From Triticum aestivum (lineage: Eukaryota > Streptophyta > Magnoliopsida > Poales > Poaceae), in the NCBI RefSeq assembly GCF_018294505.1, contig NC_057808.1, forward strand, positions 225,801,684 through 225,865,683: a DNA stretch of 64,000 nucleotides, written 5' to 3'. The notes beneath the pieces were generated by a model, which was not told the origin of the DNA, searched no databases, and saw only the letters and a program-made list of their open reading frames with translations. Within the stretch, counting starts at the first letter, position 1; every line of letters begins with the position of its first letter. Shown one piece after another: positions 37,601-47,233 of this stretch. The translations under genes were made by a program, and so were the position numbers.

Positions 37601-39062
37601 CTGGTACTTCCTCCTGTACAACTCCTGATAAGGAATTCACTTGAGTCCTCTTCGGCATATGCCGGGATACATACTTGATCCTTTTTCCTTCTGGGGTGGT
37701 AAGCAAAATCGTCTTGCTGGCACAATCGATGTTTCCTCCATACAACGATAGCCAATCCATTCCCAAAATCACATCCAAACCTTGCGACTCCAAAACTATT
37801 AGGTCTGAGGGGAAAACATGCCTACCAATGGCCAATGGTATCTGAAAACATCCTTGGCTTGCCATATACTCTGCTCCTGGCGAGGTTACTAACATAGGGG
37901 TTCTGAGAACTTTGGTGGACAGCTTAAACTTATTCACAAATCCCCTTGATATGTATGAATGCGATGCACCAGTATCGAAAAGAACGGTTGCAGTAAATGA
38001 CTTAACCAAAAACTTACCTATTACTGCATCAGGCTGAGCTTCAACCTCCTCCACGCTCACGTGGTTCACATGTCCTTTGTTGAACGGGTTCGGCTTCTTC
38101 CCAGAGCTTCCATTGCCATTTCCATTTTGGGCTTCAGGACATTCATTGGCATAATGTCCAGTCTTCTGGCACTTAAAGCAAGTGACTTGGCTCAGGTCCC
38201 TCTTGGCTGGGGTAGATGGGTTGGTGCGGTTCTGTCCGTTGCTTCCTCCATTCCCATTACCATTTTTAGAGCCATTATGGTTGTGCGAACTACCTCCTCC
38301 ATGGGTATGCTGAAACTGTCCTCCCGGCTTCGGGGCAAATCGTGGCTTCTGTTGAGCTCCAGAGTTATACTTCCCTTGTCCATACTTCCTCTTACGGTTT
38401 TCAATCTGCTGTTGCTTCCCTTCAATCATGAGAGCTCTATCTACCAACTCCTGGTAGTTGTTGAAGGTTGCTACCATCAACTGCATACTCAGTTCATCAT
38501 TCAGTCCTTCCAAAAATTTCTCCTGCTTGGCAGCATCTGTAGCAACGTCATCTGGTGCATAACGTGCTAACTTACTGAAATCCTCCACATACTGGCCTAC
38601 GGTGCGTCCTCCTTGGCGTAGGTTGCGAAACTCACGCTTCTTCATAGCCATAGCTCCTGCTGAAACATGAGCTGTACGGAAAGCTTGCTGAAACTGGTCC
38701 CATGTGACAGTGTCAATAGGGTGCGTGGCTGTATAATTCTCCCACCATGATGCTGCGGGTCCATCAAGCTGATGTGCGGCAAAACGCACTCTTTCCGCAT
38801 CTGTGCATCCTGCAGTGGTCAACTCCCTTCCAACTTTGCGGAGCCAATCATCTGCAACAATCGGCTCGGTGCTACTGGAAAACACCGGCGGGTTTAGCCT
38901 TAAGAAACGGGCTAAGTGATCAACAGGTGGTGGTGGCGGTGGGTTGTTGTTGTTGTTGTTGCCTTGGTTCTGCACTAACACTTGCATCAGGGCATTCTGT
39001 TGCTGAATCAACTGGGTGATCTCTGGTGGGAAAACAAATCCGGTGTCGCGTCTCGGAGGCAT
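34671..39062 (-). CDS. Gyp-4 gag-pol polyprotein, intact, 1463 aa
   Basis: A single open frame starts with MPPRRDTGF at 39060-39062. Approximate residues: gag 50-240; zinc knuckle 292-309 ([14 protein letters not shown]); aspartic protease at 359 ([10 protein letters not shown]); reverse transcriptase 500-700 with FIDDIL near 671; RNase H from about 818 ([10 protein letters not shown]); integrase zinc region about 1030-1080; integrase catalytic Asp near 1100 (GMDF), Asp near 1160 (SDRGTQF) and Glu near 1196 (GQTERVNQ); chromodomain-like region about 1400-1448 ([15 protein letters not shown]). All expected catalytic residues are present. The product is processed into capsid, protease, polymerase and integrase, which copy the RNA and insert the DNA. 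The chromodomain may steer insertion to heterochromatin. It is the only coding-competent polyprotein in the window. Confidence 0.95.
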   Translation of the reverse strand: MPPRRDTGFVFPPEITQLIQQQNALMQVLVQNQGNNNNNNPPPPPPVDHLARFLRLNPPVFSSSTEPIVADDWLRKVGRELTTAGCTDAERVRFAAHQLDGPAASWWENYTATHPIDTVTWDQFQQAFRTAHVSAGAMAMKKREFRNLRQGGRTVGQYVEDFSKLARYAPDDVATDAAKQEKFLEGLNDELSMQLMVATFNNYQELVDRALMIEGKQQQIENRKRKYGQGKYNSGAQQKPRFAPKPGGQFQHTHGGGSSHNHNGSKNGNGNGGSNGQNRTNPSTPAKRDLSQVTCFKCQKTGHYANECPEAQNGNGNGSSGKKPNPFNKGHVNHVSVEEVEAQPDAVIGKFLVKSFTATVLFDTGASHSYISRGFVNKFKLSTKVLRTPMLVTSPGAEYMASQGCFQIPLAIGRHVFPSDLIVLESQGLDVILGMDWLSLYGGNIDCASKTILLTTPEGKRIKYVSRHMPKRTQVNSLSGVVQEEVPVVKDYPDVFPEELPGMPPDRDIEFLIELLPGTGPISKRPYRMPAKDLEEIKKQIKELLDKGYIRPSSSPWGSPVLLVEKKDGSLRMVVDYRGLNEVTIKNKYPLPMINDLFDRLQGAKVFSKIDLRSGYHQLKIREQDIPKTAFTTRYGLYEYTVMSFGLTNAPAYFMNLMNKVFMEFLDKFVVVFIDDILVFSKNEEEHEEHLRLVLEKLREHQLYAKFSKCEFWLKEVGFLGHVISGEGIAVDPAKVDTVTSWESPTTVGEIRSFLGLAGYYRRFIENFSKIAKPMTELLKKDTKFNWTEECEASFQELKKRLVTSPVLILPDQRKDYEVYCDASRRGLGAVLMQEGRVVSYASRQLKPHEKNYATHDLELAAVVHALKTWRHFLIGNHCEVYTDHKSLKYIFTQKELNLRQRRWLELIKDYDMRLHYHPGKANVVADALSRKSHVNTLMTGELPQELAEDLRELCLEIVPRGYLVTLEIQSTLMERIREAQKTDKEIEEIKEKMSKGKAKGFREDEHDTLWFEDRVYVPNDPEIRKLILQEAHDSPYSIHPGNTKMYLDLKNTFWWTGMKKDIAEYVAVCDVCQRVKAEHQKPAGLLQPLPIPEWKWDKIGMDFITGLPRTRSGYDSIWVVVDRLTKVAHFIPVKTTYTSAKLAKIYMTRIVCLHGVPRTIVSDRGTQFTSKFWKQLHETLGTRLEFSTAFHPQTDGQTERVNQILEDMLRACALDYGSSWDDNLPYAEFSYNNSYQTSLKMAPFEALYGRRCRTPLLWDEVGDRQLFGPDLIKESEQKVRLIRDRLKVAQSRQKSYADSKRKETVHEVGDRVYLRVSPLRGVKRFGVKGKLAPRFIGPYRVLERMGEVAYKLELPEGLSGVHDVFHVSQLKKCHAEMAEIPLRDTVPLEAIQLESDLTYEEKPVKILEYASRVTRSKVIKFCKVQWSHHTEDEATWEREEDLRKDHSHLFSSQPESRGRDSS

Positions 39063-39260
39063 CTGATGGGTTAGAAAAGATGAGAGTTAAGAATAGAATG
39101 AGGTCTAGAGGGAAAACACTACCCATATGCTCATGAGACAAATACAATCAATATCACTCAATCAATTCAAACAAGGCATAACAATCGATCTAACTAGCGT
39201 TACAAAGTGCTTGAACTATACTATTAAATGGGGGAAAACTACTACTGATATGGTGGTCTA

Positions 39261-39993
39261 CTAGAAATTCTGATCAGTTGAAGACTCCATGATGTCTGCT
39301 CCAGCTTCATCAACAAAGTCATCTTCACTTGGTTCCGAGTCGGTGTCGTCGATGATGATGTAGTTATCCGGACAAGTGCATTCGTCATCCTTTGCTTTTG
39401 GCACTGGATTTCCCATGAATACTCCAATCTTCTTCTCCAGGTCGTCATTCTTCCCTACTAGTGCGACGATTTCCTCCATATAATCCTCGCGTGTAGCCTT
39501 GAGTTCTTCCTCCAGCTCCTTGATCTTCGTCAATGCCTTCTTCAGTTCTTCCTTGTCCGTGCACATCTGGTTCTCCTGGCGACGAATGTGTTGGTTTTGC
39601 TCCTGGATGAAAGCTGCAATTGATCCATCCTTCTTGGTTCTGATCATCTCCCATTGCGCGTCTCGGCGTCCACAAATCTGATAAATTGTATCCTTAAGCT
39701 CCCTGGTGGTAGACTTCTCCAATGCGTCCCATAGCGATGTGGGCTGCCATGCTCTTCCCTAAACTCCAGGTTGGTGCTTCGAAAACCAATCTTATGGGTT
39801 CAGTAACTGGCACAAACGTCCTTCCTGGAATGTGAACTTGAATCTTCCAGCTCTCCTCTTCGGGTAATGTGGCGTTGTAGGTTCCGGTGATGCTTGGTAT
39901 TCCTATGTTCAAGTACTTAGTGACTTCCTTCAAGTGTCGACCAAAAGGCGTGTCTTCATCTGGTTGCATGAACTTGCTCCTTGCATCCGCCAT
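39261..39993 (-). CDS. Gyp-4 accessory ORF upstream of gag, dsRBD-like plus coiled coil, frame-broken
   Basis: This coding region lies between the primer site and gag on the element's sense strand. The first frame starts MADARSKFMQP at 39993 and ends at 39694. A second frame covers 39722-39261; the two overlap by 29 nt, so a single-base shift near 39715 would join them into about 245 residues. The first part alternates strands and ends in a helix, GKSMAAHIAMGRIGEVY, which resembles the pattern of a double-stranded RNA-binding domain. The second part is a Lys/Glu coiled coil with an acidic tail. I do not recognise the family. RNA binding during packaging or silencing evasion is only a guess. 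The shift may be a real frameshift signal or a mutation. Confidence 0.6.
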
Positions 39994-40082
39994 TCCTAAA
40001 AGAGTAGAAAGTGGAGAGGGGTCAGAAATGAGAAGAGAGAAGTGTTCTAGGGCTTAAGCTTAGTGGTCGTGTCCTACAGTCA

Positions 40083-40100
40083 GCATGTGCTCTGATACCA
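40083..40100 (-). other. Gyp-4 primer binding site
   Basis: On the minus strand it reads TGGTATCAGAGCACATGC, four bases inside the 5' LTR. It is a perfect initiator-Met tRNA complement over its first 12 bases, as expected for a chromovirus. Confidence 0.9.
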
Positions 40101-40104
40101 CCTT

Positions 40105-42842
40105 TGTAGCGACCAGACCTCAAATGGTCTATGCTGCTGTGCACCAGTGTCATCCCTGGATCAGTAATGCTGACACGCACAGTACAAATGGAGGATTTAT
40201 AACAGAGTAGCAATCACACACTTATTACATCGAATATCTCCAAAGAGAATAAGTATGATAAATATGGCTTAAGGCCATCTAAAACGATAACAGCGGAAGA
40301 CTTGGAAGATAAGTGAGTCCATCAACTCCAGCGGCATCACTGAGTATAAGACCACGACCTAAGGCACCTTACTCGTCGTCTGAAAAGTCTGCAACATGAA
40401 ACATTGCAGCCCGAAAACGGGTCAGCACATGGAATATGCTGGCAATGTAACACATAGAGAATAATGAACAGTAATAATACTATACTACATGCATATATGG
40501 CTGGTGGAAAGCTCTATGGTTAAAGTTTTTGCGGAAAAGCCAATTTTTCCCTACTGCAAAGGAATAAATTTTATTTAACTATCATGGTGGTTGTTAAACA
40601 TTGAGATGGTTGACAGCATCTCAATCCCAATTAAGTGTCATCAATAACCCAACAAAATTAATTAAAAGTAACATGGTGATGAGATTCACATGATAATCCA
40701 GATACTAGATACTCAAATTGTCCATAACCGGGGACACGGCTAACCATGATTAGTTTGTACACTCTGTAGAGGTTTGTGCACTTTTCCCCACAAGACTCGA
40801 TCGCCTCCGCTTGATTCTCGCACTACATGATGTTTGAGAAACGGATGACCGAGACACAGTCTTTCAGAAGTGTTTGCACCTTACGTATGGGTAGACAGTT
40901 ACACCTACTTTCCCCTACATCTGCTAGTCTACCACTGTAAGAGTTCACACAACTTAGTCAACTATGCTAGAGCCCATAATAGCTTGTGGCTGCACACGGA
41001 AGTTTCTAGCATGAATAATCTCATGATCCCTTTGAACCTGGGTGGCGGTCCAAAAGAAAAACAGGCAATCCTGGAATACCCAGGTACCTCAATCCACCCA
41101 GATGTGAGTTTTAGTTGCCACCTTAAGTAAACCATTAATTAACAATCTCACATCTGTCATGAATATCACTCAAACCCAATCCACGTCTACGAGCATAGCA
41201 TGGCAATATAATAGCAAACGTAGAAGTAACTCCCAAGGGTTTGATAAAAGAACAGGTAATAGGTACTACCTCAACTACTTCCCAATACCCACAATTTAAT
41301 TAGATCCTAATCATGCAATGTTTGAGGAATAGATCTAATGCAATAAAAACTGGGTATGGAAGGTATATGATCAAAGTGTTACTTGCCTTGCTGATGATCC
41401 GCGAAACCTAGCGATTCGAAGTAACAAGCGGCACACTCCGGGTACTCTATCGCAAACAAACAAGCAAACAATAAGTACTCATCTAATGCATAGGTAAAAC
41501 TCGAATGAAAGATCCAACCAGAAAGTTCAACTTAAGAACTCCGGTTTGCAAAAAGAATCAACTCGAACGAAGCAACGAAAGTCAAACGGCGAAAGAAACT
41601 AACTTCGTTTACTAATCTGGATCTAGGTCAAATTTTTACAGTAGCAAAAACTTGTTTGAGTAGGTTAAACGGAAAGAGAATTTCGAGACGAAACTCTAGG
41701 CGCTTGAATCGCCTGATTCCGATAAACGAGCGAAAAATTAAACAGAAACGAAGATTCGATCAGAAATCGAGATCTGAGATAATCGCGGAAAAATCCGATG
41801 AAAAAGAAAAACGGACGAACGGTTAAAGAACGGACGTTCGTTAACAGAGAAAATCCGACGAATGCGTTCGTTAAAATGAACGGGTCGGTGAACGTTCACA
41901 AAATAGCAAAACCGAAGAAATAAACCGATCTAGGGGTTTTTTTTAAACGAACGGTTTTTTTAAACAAAACCGGCAACGACGGCGAGGTATACCTCGTCGG
42001 GGCAGGGCTCCGGCAGGGCTCCGGCTGGCTCCAGCGAGGGCGGCGGGGTGCGGCGGGGCTCAGGGGGCTCGGGGGTGGCGAGGGGCGGCTCCGGTGGCAG
42101 GGTTCGGCGAGCGGCGGCGGCCTTCGGGCTCCGGCTCCGGCGGCGGGGTGCGGGGCGGGTGCGGGGCGGCGGCGGGGTGAGAGGGAGGGGGCGGCGGCGG
42201 GGTTTATAAAGAGGGGGGAGGGGTGCTTGGAGGAGGGGGCAAGGCGCGGCGGCGGGGTGTCCGTGGCGGACACGGCGGCGGCGTCCGGCGTGCTCGCGGA
42301 GGAGAACGCGGAGATGGGCCGGCGGCTCGGCTGGGCCTCGGCCCGGTCGGGCGCGGCGCGATTTTTTTTTAAAAACGTTCCGCCGAACAATTCGTAGAAA
42401 AATAAATAAAAATCCAAAAAAGATAAAACAAATTTTCCCCGTCTAGTTAGAATATTTAGAACAGGGTGAATATTTTTTTGACACAAAAATAAATTTTTGA
42501 AAACATGTAATATTTTTTAATGCAATTAAAATTGCAAATAAAATCCGAATAAAATCCAATAAATGATTTTAACATTTTTCCTCCAATATTTCAATTGTTT
42601 TGGAGAAGTCATATTTTCTCCTCTCATTTATTTTTAATGAAATATTTTTCCGGAGAGAAAAATAATTAAAACCAAAATCCTCGTTTTATTATTTGATGAA
42701 AATCAAATATGAAAATTCGAGAAAATCCCCAACTCTCTCCGAGGGTCCTTGAGTTGGTTAGGATTTGTCGAAATGCAATAAAATATGATATGCAATGATG
42801 ATCTATGTATAACATACCAAATTGAAAATTTGGGATGTTACA
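40105..42842 (-). repeat. Gyp-4 5' LTR
   Basis: This 2738-bp partner of 31910-34658 has the same GC-rich promoter block, with a TTTATA motif at 42203-42208 on the + strand (TATAAA on the minus strand). The GAACG-rich segment is at 41810-41900. Confidence 0.93.
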
Positions 42843-42847
42843 GCGCG

Positions 42848-43125
42848 CACGGTTGTTGGAACAAGATGTGTGCTGACATTGCCTATTGCGGTGCACCCTA
42901 TGGTGCAAACACCACGTACGCGTCCGAGAAGGCGTACATGCCCATGTTACGCCTTCCGGGAATAGTGCCACACTTATAACCGCCAGTAAATTTTGAGCAT
43001 GCGTCACGTCACATTTTTTTTAGAAGAACGGGGAGGCCGCGTCCCGTCACATTCCAAATTGCAAACCTGTTCACACCGATCAAAACCTAAATGGTTTCCC
43101 ACTTAGGAGCGTATTTCTACTCGGT
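42848..43125. mobile_element. CAC-1 internal sequence, left of the coiled-coil gene
   Basis: These 278 bp continue the CAC-1 sequence interrupted at 31909. No coding region or known motif is recognised here. It supplies the upstream region of the gene at 43223. Confidence 0.5.
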
Positions 43126-43133
43126 TATAAATA
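43126..43133 (+). promoter_or_regulatory. TATA box of the coiled-coil gene
   Basis: TATAAATA stands 97 bp upstream of the ATG at 43223, which leaves room for a start site near 43160 and a CA-rich leader of about 65 bp. The spacing is that of an ordinary plant RNA polymerase II promoter and not of an LTR. Confidence 0.6.
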
Positions 43134-43222
43134 CTACTACTCCAAGATGACTGCACATTCCTCCTCAACTCCTCATCCACAAAAACAAACAAGTCATTCA
43201 TCAACGTTCCCTTGCGTCTGCC

Positions 43223-43864
43223 ATGGCTAGCGTGAGTTCTGGGTCGAGAGATTGCCACTAGGGAGAGGCGAGCCTGGAAGCGGAACCACGAGAGATGTCC
43301 CGCCACACTGCGAAAGCAGCAGAGAGGTCCCGCCGTGCCGCCGAAGCAGCACGGAGGTCCCGCCGCGCCGTCGATGGAGCAGACTGGTCCGGCCGCGACG
43401 CGGAAGCAGAAGAGATGTCTCGCCACGCCGCGAATGCAGCAGAGATGTCCTCCCACGCCGCGGTGGCCTGGGAAAATGTCTCGCGGGCAGGCGAGGACTC
43501 TTACAGGCGCATGAATGCCCTCGTCCTTAGGCAGATGGATCAGATCTCCAGCTGGGCGAGGTTGCAGGATGACCTGAAAGCCTCGTTTGAACAGTCTACC
43601 GGCGTCATCCGGCAACTAAATGAGAGTAATGCGAAGCTCCGGGCCGAGCGCGACCTGCTGAGGGCGAAGATCGTCGGAAGTGCGGAGCAGCAGGAGCAGA
43701 CCACTGCCTTGTTGAAGAGGACCGGCGTCATTGTCGAGAAACTTATGGACGAGAATGCCATGCTGCGCATCAAGCACAGAAGGCTGGTGGAGGAATCCGT
43801 GGATGCTCTCAAGCAGCATCTTGAGGACAAGAAAGAGCTCATCGCCGCTCGCCGCGGAGACTAG
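43223..43864 (+). pseudogene. Intronless coiled-coil protein gene carried by CAC-1, early stop
   Basis: The ATG at 43223 sits in a strong context (GCCATGGC). After 12 codons (MASVSSGSRDCH) there is an in-frame TAG at 43259-43261; the frame then stays open for 200 codons to the stop at 43862-43864. An internal Met at 43295 gives a 189-residue product. Residues from about 24 on form seven degenerate 10-residue repeats of the type AERSRRAAEA, encoded by a 30-bp DNA repeat. A Leu-rich coiled coil follows, with segments such as QMDQISSWARLQDDL and LNESNAKLRAERDLL. GC-rich codon use differs from the AT-rich surroundings, as in a grass gene. I do not know the family. The context suggests a host gene or retrocopy captured by the CACTA element. 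A truncated protein from Met 43295 is possible. Confidence 0.6.
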
Positions 43865-44480
43865 TTCCCGCGGCCTGCAACAATGCATCAAGAAAGTAGA
43901 GATCAACGAGCCAGATTGTTGTCTTCCTTCTTCTATTGCCCTTGTGTATTTTGGGCGCTGCCGCATGTGGCTTTTTTTAATTATGTTCCTAAATATGTAA
44001 GACAATTATTATCCACTGTCATCGTCCTTATATTCATCATGCTCGCTATAAGTCGTAGTCAATTCTATATAGGTCCGTCGGATCTTACATCAAGATCCGT
44101 GTAAAACTTTCTTTATAGATTTTCATTTTTCTCTCTTAAATCTCAGTCCAGTGAGACATATAGCCACGGCGTAGAACAGGTGCTCGGGCGCCATTAATGG
44201 AGACGTTGGGAGGGAGGTGCGCGGCGGGTAGCGGTCAAAGGGCTCTCCTCCCGATGAGCACGCGCAGGGGTCTGATCGCACGCCTCCCGTACTCAAATAG
44301 CTACCCCGCACGACACCTCCTAGCCAATAAAAAAAGGGGACGCGTGGCGGCATGTAATTGGTAAGTAGAACTCCCATGGTTTCAATAATACTTGTGTTTC
44401 CGATTTGTAACGTGACAACACTTGTTCCAAAATGACTTTGTTGATTGTTAAAGTGTGCGCCTTCGCAAATCGGACAGAAA
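43865..44480. mobile_element. CAC-1 spacer after the coiled-coil gene
   Basis: The first 240 bp are AT-rich and look like a 3' untranslated region. From 44150 to 44350 there is a GC-rich patch without a coding frame, and then the 505-bp repeats begin. Nothing else is recognised. Confidence 0.45.
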
Positions 44481-46897
44481 AATTACCACAGCATGTTGGT
44501 CCCATGTCATGACACCATGCCAAGTTTCATGATTTTCATGTGTGTTTTGGATTTACAGGAATTAAAAAACCAAGTTTCTCAATCTTTCCGGCCGAACCAC
44601 GACGCCCAGATGTTTGAATTTCATTCCCATCTCTTGCATAGGACCTAGAAATTCACCCAAGGACAGACATGTGATTTTTCAAACAACTTTGGTGCACTGG
44701 AGCCTGTGCTTGTAGTTCAAATTTGAATTATACACATTAAATGCGCAGAAACTCAATTAATGTATAAAAAAGGCCAAATGAATCCGGAATAATTCCAAAA
44801 TTTAGCACGATACTTCTATTTGGTCTAATCTGCCTGTGTAAAAAAATCAAGGCGGGAGAAGGCAGTGTACGTATGTCGTTTCGCACACGGAGGTGACACG
44901 TTCCCTCTCGGAACCACGAGCCTTCTTGGGGGAAGCTCCGGTTTGCAAGAAGCTTACACCAAAGCTTGTCCCAATTCGGCCAAAAAAATTACCGCAGCAT
45001 GTTGGTGCCATGTCATGACACCATGCCAAGTTTCATGATTTTCAGGCGTGTTTTGGATTTACAGGAATTAAAAAGCCAACTTTCTCAATCTTTCTGGCCG
45101 AGCCACGACACCTAGATGTTTGAATTTCACTCCCATCTCTTGCATGGGACCTAAAAATTCACCCAAGGACACACATGTTATTTTTCAAATAACTTTGGTG
45201 CACTGGAGCCTGTGCTTGTAGTTCAAATTTGAATTATGCACATTAAATGCGTAGAAACTCAATTAATGTATAAAAAGGCCAAATGAATCCAGAATAATTC
45301 CAAAATTTAGCACGGTACTTCTATTTGGTCTAATCTGCCTGTGTAAAAAAATTAAGGCGGGAGAAGGCAGTGTACGTATGTCGTTTCGCACACGGAGGTG
45401 ACACGTTCCCTCTCGGAACCACGAGCCTTCTTGAGGGAAGCTCCGGTTTGCAAGAAGCTTACACCAAAGCTTGTCCCAATTCGGCCAAAAAAATTACTGC
45501 AGCATGTTGGTGCCATGTCATGACACCATGCCAAGTTTCATGATTTTTAAGCGTGTTTTGGATTTACAGGAATTAAAAAACCAAGTTTCTCAATCTTTCC
45601 GGCCGAGCCACGACACCTAGATGTTTGAATTTCACTCCCATCTCTTGCATGGGACCTAGAAATTCACACAAGGACACACATGTTATTTTTCAAACAACTT
45701 TGGTGCACTGGAGCTTGTGCTTGTAGTTTAAATTTGAATTATGCACATTAAATGTGCAGAAACTCAATTAATATATAAAAAAGGCCAAATGAATCCGGAA
45801 TAATTCCAAAATATAGCACGATACTTCTATTTGGTCTAATCTGCCTGTGTAAAAAAATTAAGGCGGGAGAAGGCAGTGTGCGTATGTCGTTTCGCACACG
45901 GAGGTGACACGGTCCCTCTCGGAACCACGAGCCTTCTTGAGGGAAGCTCCGGTTTGTAAGAAGCTTACACCAAACCTTGTCCTAATTCGGCCAAAAAAAT
46001 TACCGCAGCATGTTGGTGCCATGTCATGACACCATGCCAAGTTTCATGATTTCCAGGCGTGTTTTGGATTTACAGGAATTAAAAAACCAACTTTCTCAAT
46101 CTTTCCGGCCGAGGCATGACGCCTAGATGTTTGAATTTCATTCCCATTTCTTGCATGGGACCTATAAATTCACCCAAGGACACACATGTGATTTTTCAAC
46201 CAACTTTGGTGCACTGGAGCATGTGCTTGTAGTTCAAATTTGAATTATGCACATTAAATGCGCATAAAATCAATTAATGTATAAAAAAGGCCAAACGAAC
46301 CCGGAATAATTCCAAAATTTAGCATGATACTTCTATTTGGTCTAATCTGCCTGTGTAAAAACATTAAGGCGGGAGAAGGCAGTGTACGTATGTCGTTTCG
46401 CACACGGAGGTGACACGTTCCCTCTCGGAACCACGAGCCTTCTTGAGGGAAGCTTCGGTTTGGAAGAAGCTTGCACCAAAGCTTGTCCCAATTCGGCTAG
46501 TAAATTTACCGCAGCATGTTGGTGCCATGTCATGACACCATGCCAAGTTTCATAATTTTCAGGCGTGTTTTGGATTTACAGGAATTAAAAAACCCAGTTT
46601 GTCAATCTTTCTAGTCGAGCCACGACGCTAGATGTTTGAATTTCATTCCCATTTCTTGCATGGGACCTATAAATTCACCCAAGGATACACATGTGATTTT
46701 TCAACCAACTTTGGTGCACCGGAGCATGTGCTTGTAGTTCAAATTTGAATTATGCACATTAAATGCGCAGTAACTCAATTAATGTATAAAAAAGGCCAAA
46801 CGAGTCCGGAATAATTCCAAAATTTAGCACGATATTTCTATTTGGTCTAATCTGCCTGTGTAAAAAAAATTAAGGCGGGGGAAGGTAGTATACGTAT
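44481..46897. repeat. Tandem array in CAC-1, about 505-bp unit, left block
   Basis: Unit starts (AATTACCGCAGCATG-type) fall at 44481, 44987, 45492, 45998 and about 46503, a spacing of 505 to 506 bp, so the block holds about 4.8 copies. Each unit contains the imperfect palindrome GGTGCCATGTCATGACACC and the perfect one TTCAAATTTGAA. The minus strand of each carries a 60-codon ORF that I consider a by-product. The block is cut at 46897 by Gyp-5. Confidence 0.9.
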
Positions 46898-47233
46898 CTT
46901 GTTTAGTATTGGCGCCAGACCCGTCAGATAAGAAGACCCAGTCACAGAAGAACCGTACGAAGATGAAAGGACACGGGAATTGAGGAAAAAGGTTATGCCA
47001 CTACCGGAAGAGCCCAGAGAAGGAATTATCCTAATGATTTGAGAAGATCGACACTGCCAACAAAAAGGATGGAGTATATGAGTTTTGATGGAACCGTAAC
47101 AATGCTTCTAAGGGTGGTAGCACCCAGACCCCCTATGACGATCGATGGATTTTGATGAAACCCCGAACCTAACCCATTTCTTGCTAGCCTCTCCGAATCT
47201 CGAGGGCGAGATTCATTTTAAGGGTGGTAGGTT
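46898..47233 (+). mobile_element. Gyp-5 internal remnant with polypurine tract
   Basis: These 336 bp are not part of the tandem repeats. They end in CGAGGGCGAGATTCATTTTA and AAGGGTGGTAGGTT (47219-47233), which match the pol-end and polypurine tract of Gyp-4 in mirror orientation. Pol and the 5' LTR are gone. Confidence 0.7.

Larger units (their letters stand above)
31910..42842 (-). mobile_element. Gyp-4, intact-looking Tekay-type chromovirus
   Basis: The element is 10933 bp on the minus strand, with 2749-bp and 2738-bp LTRs. It has a 5-bp target duplication GCGCG (31905-31909, 42843-42847), an initiator-Met primer site, a polypurine tract and one uninterrupted gag-pol frame. The LTRs look about 1 to 2 percent different by eye. 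The C-terminal chromodomain-like region and long LTRs place it in the Tekay/Del chromovirus group. It is inserted in CAC-1. Confidence 0.93.

Noticed and set aside
40083..40100. Possible tRNA-like sequences at the retrotransposon primer sites.
   Set aside because: Only the 3'-end complement of a tRNA is present. No cloverleaf or promoter boxes surround it.
44847..46546. Repeated 60-residue minus-strand ORFs (MAWCHDMAPTCCG...), one per 505-bp unit.
   Set aside because: The ORF recurs only because the DNA is tandemly repeated. There is no sign of codon-level conservation and substitutions fall in all codon positions.
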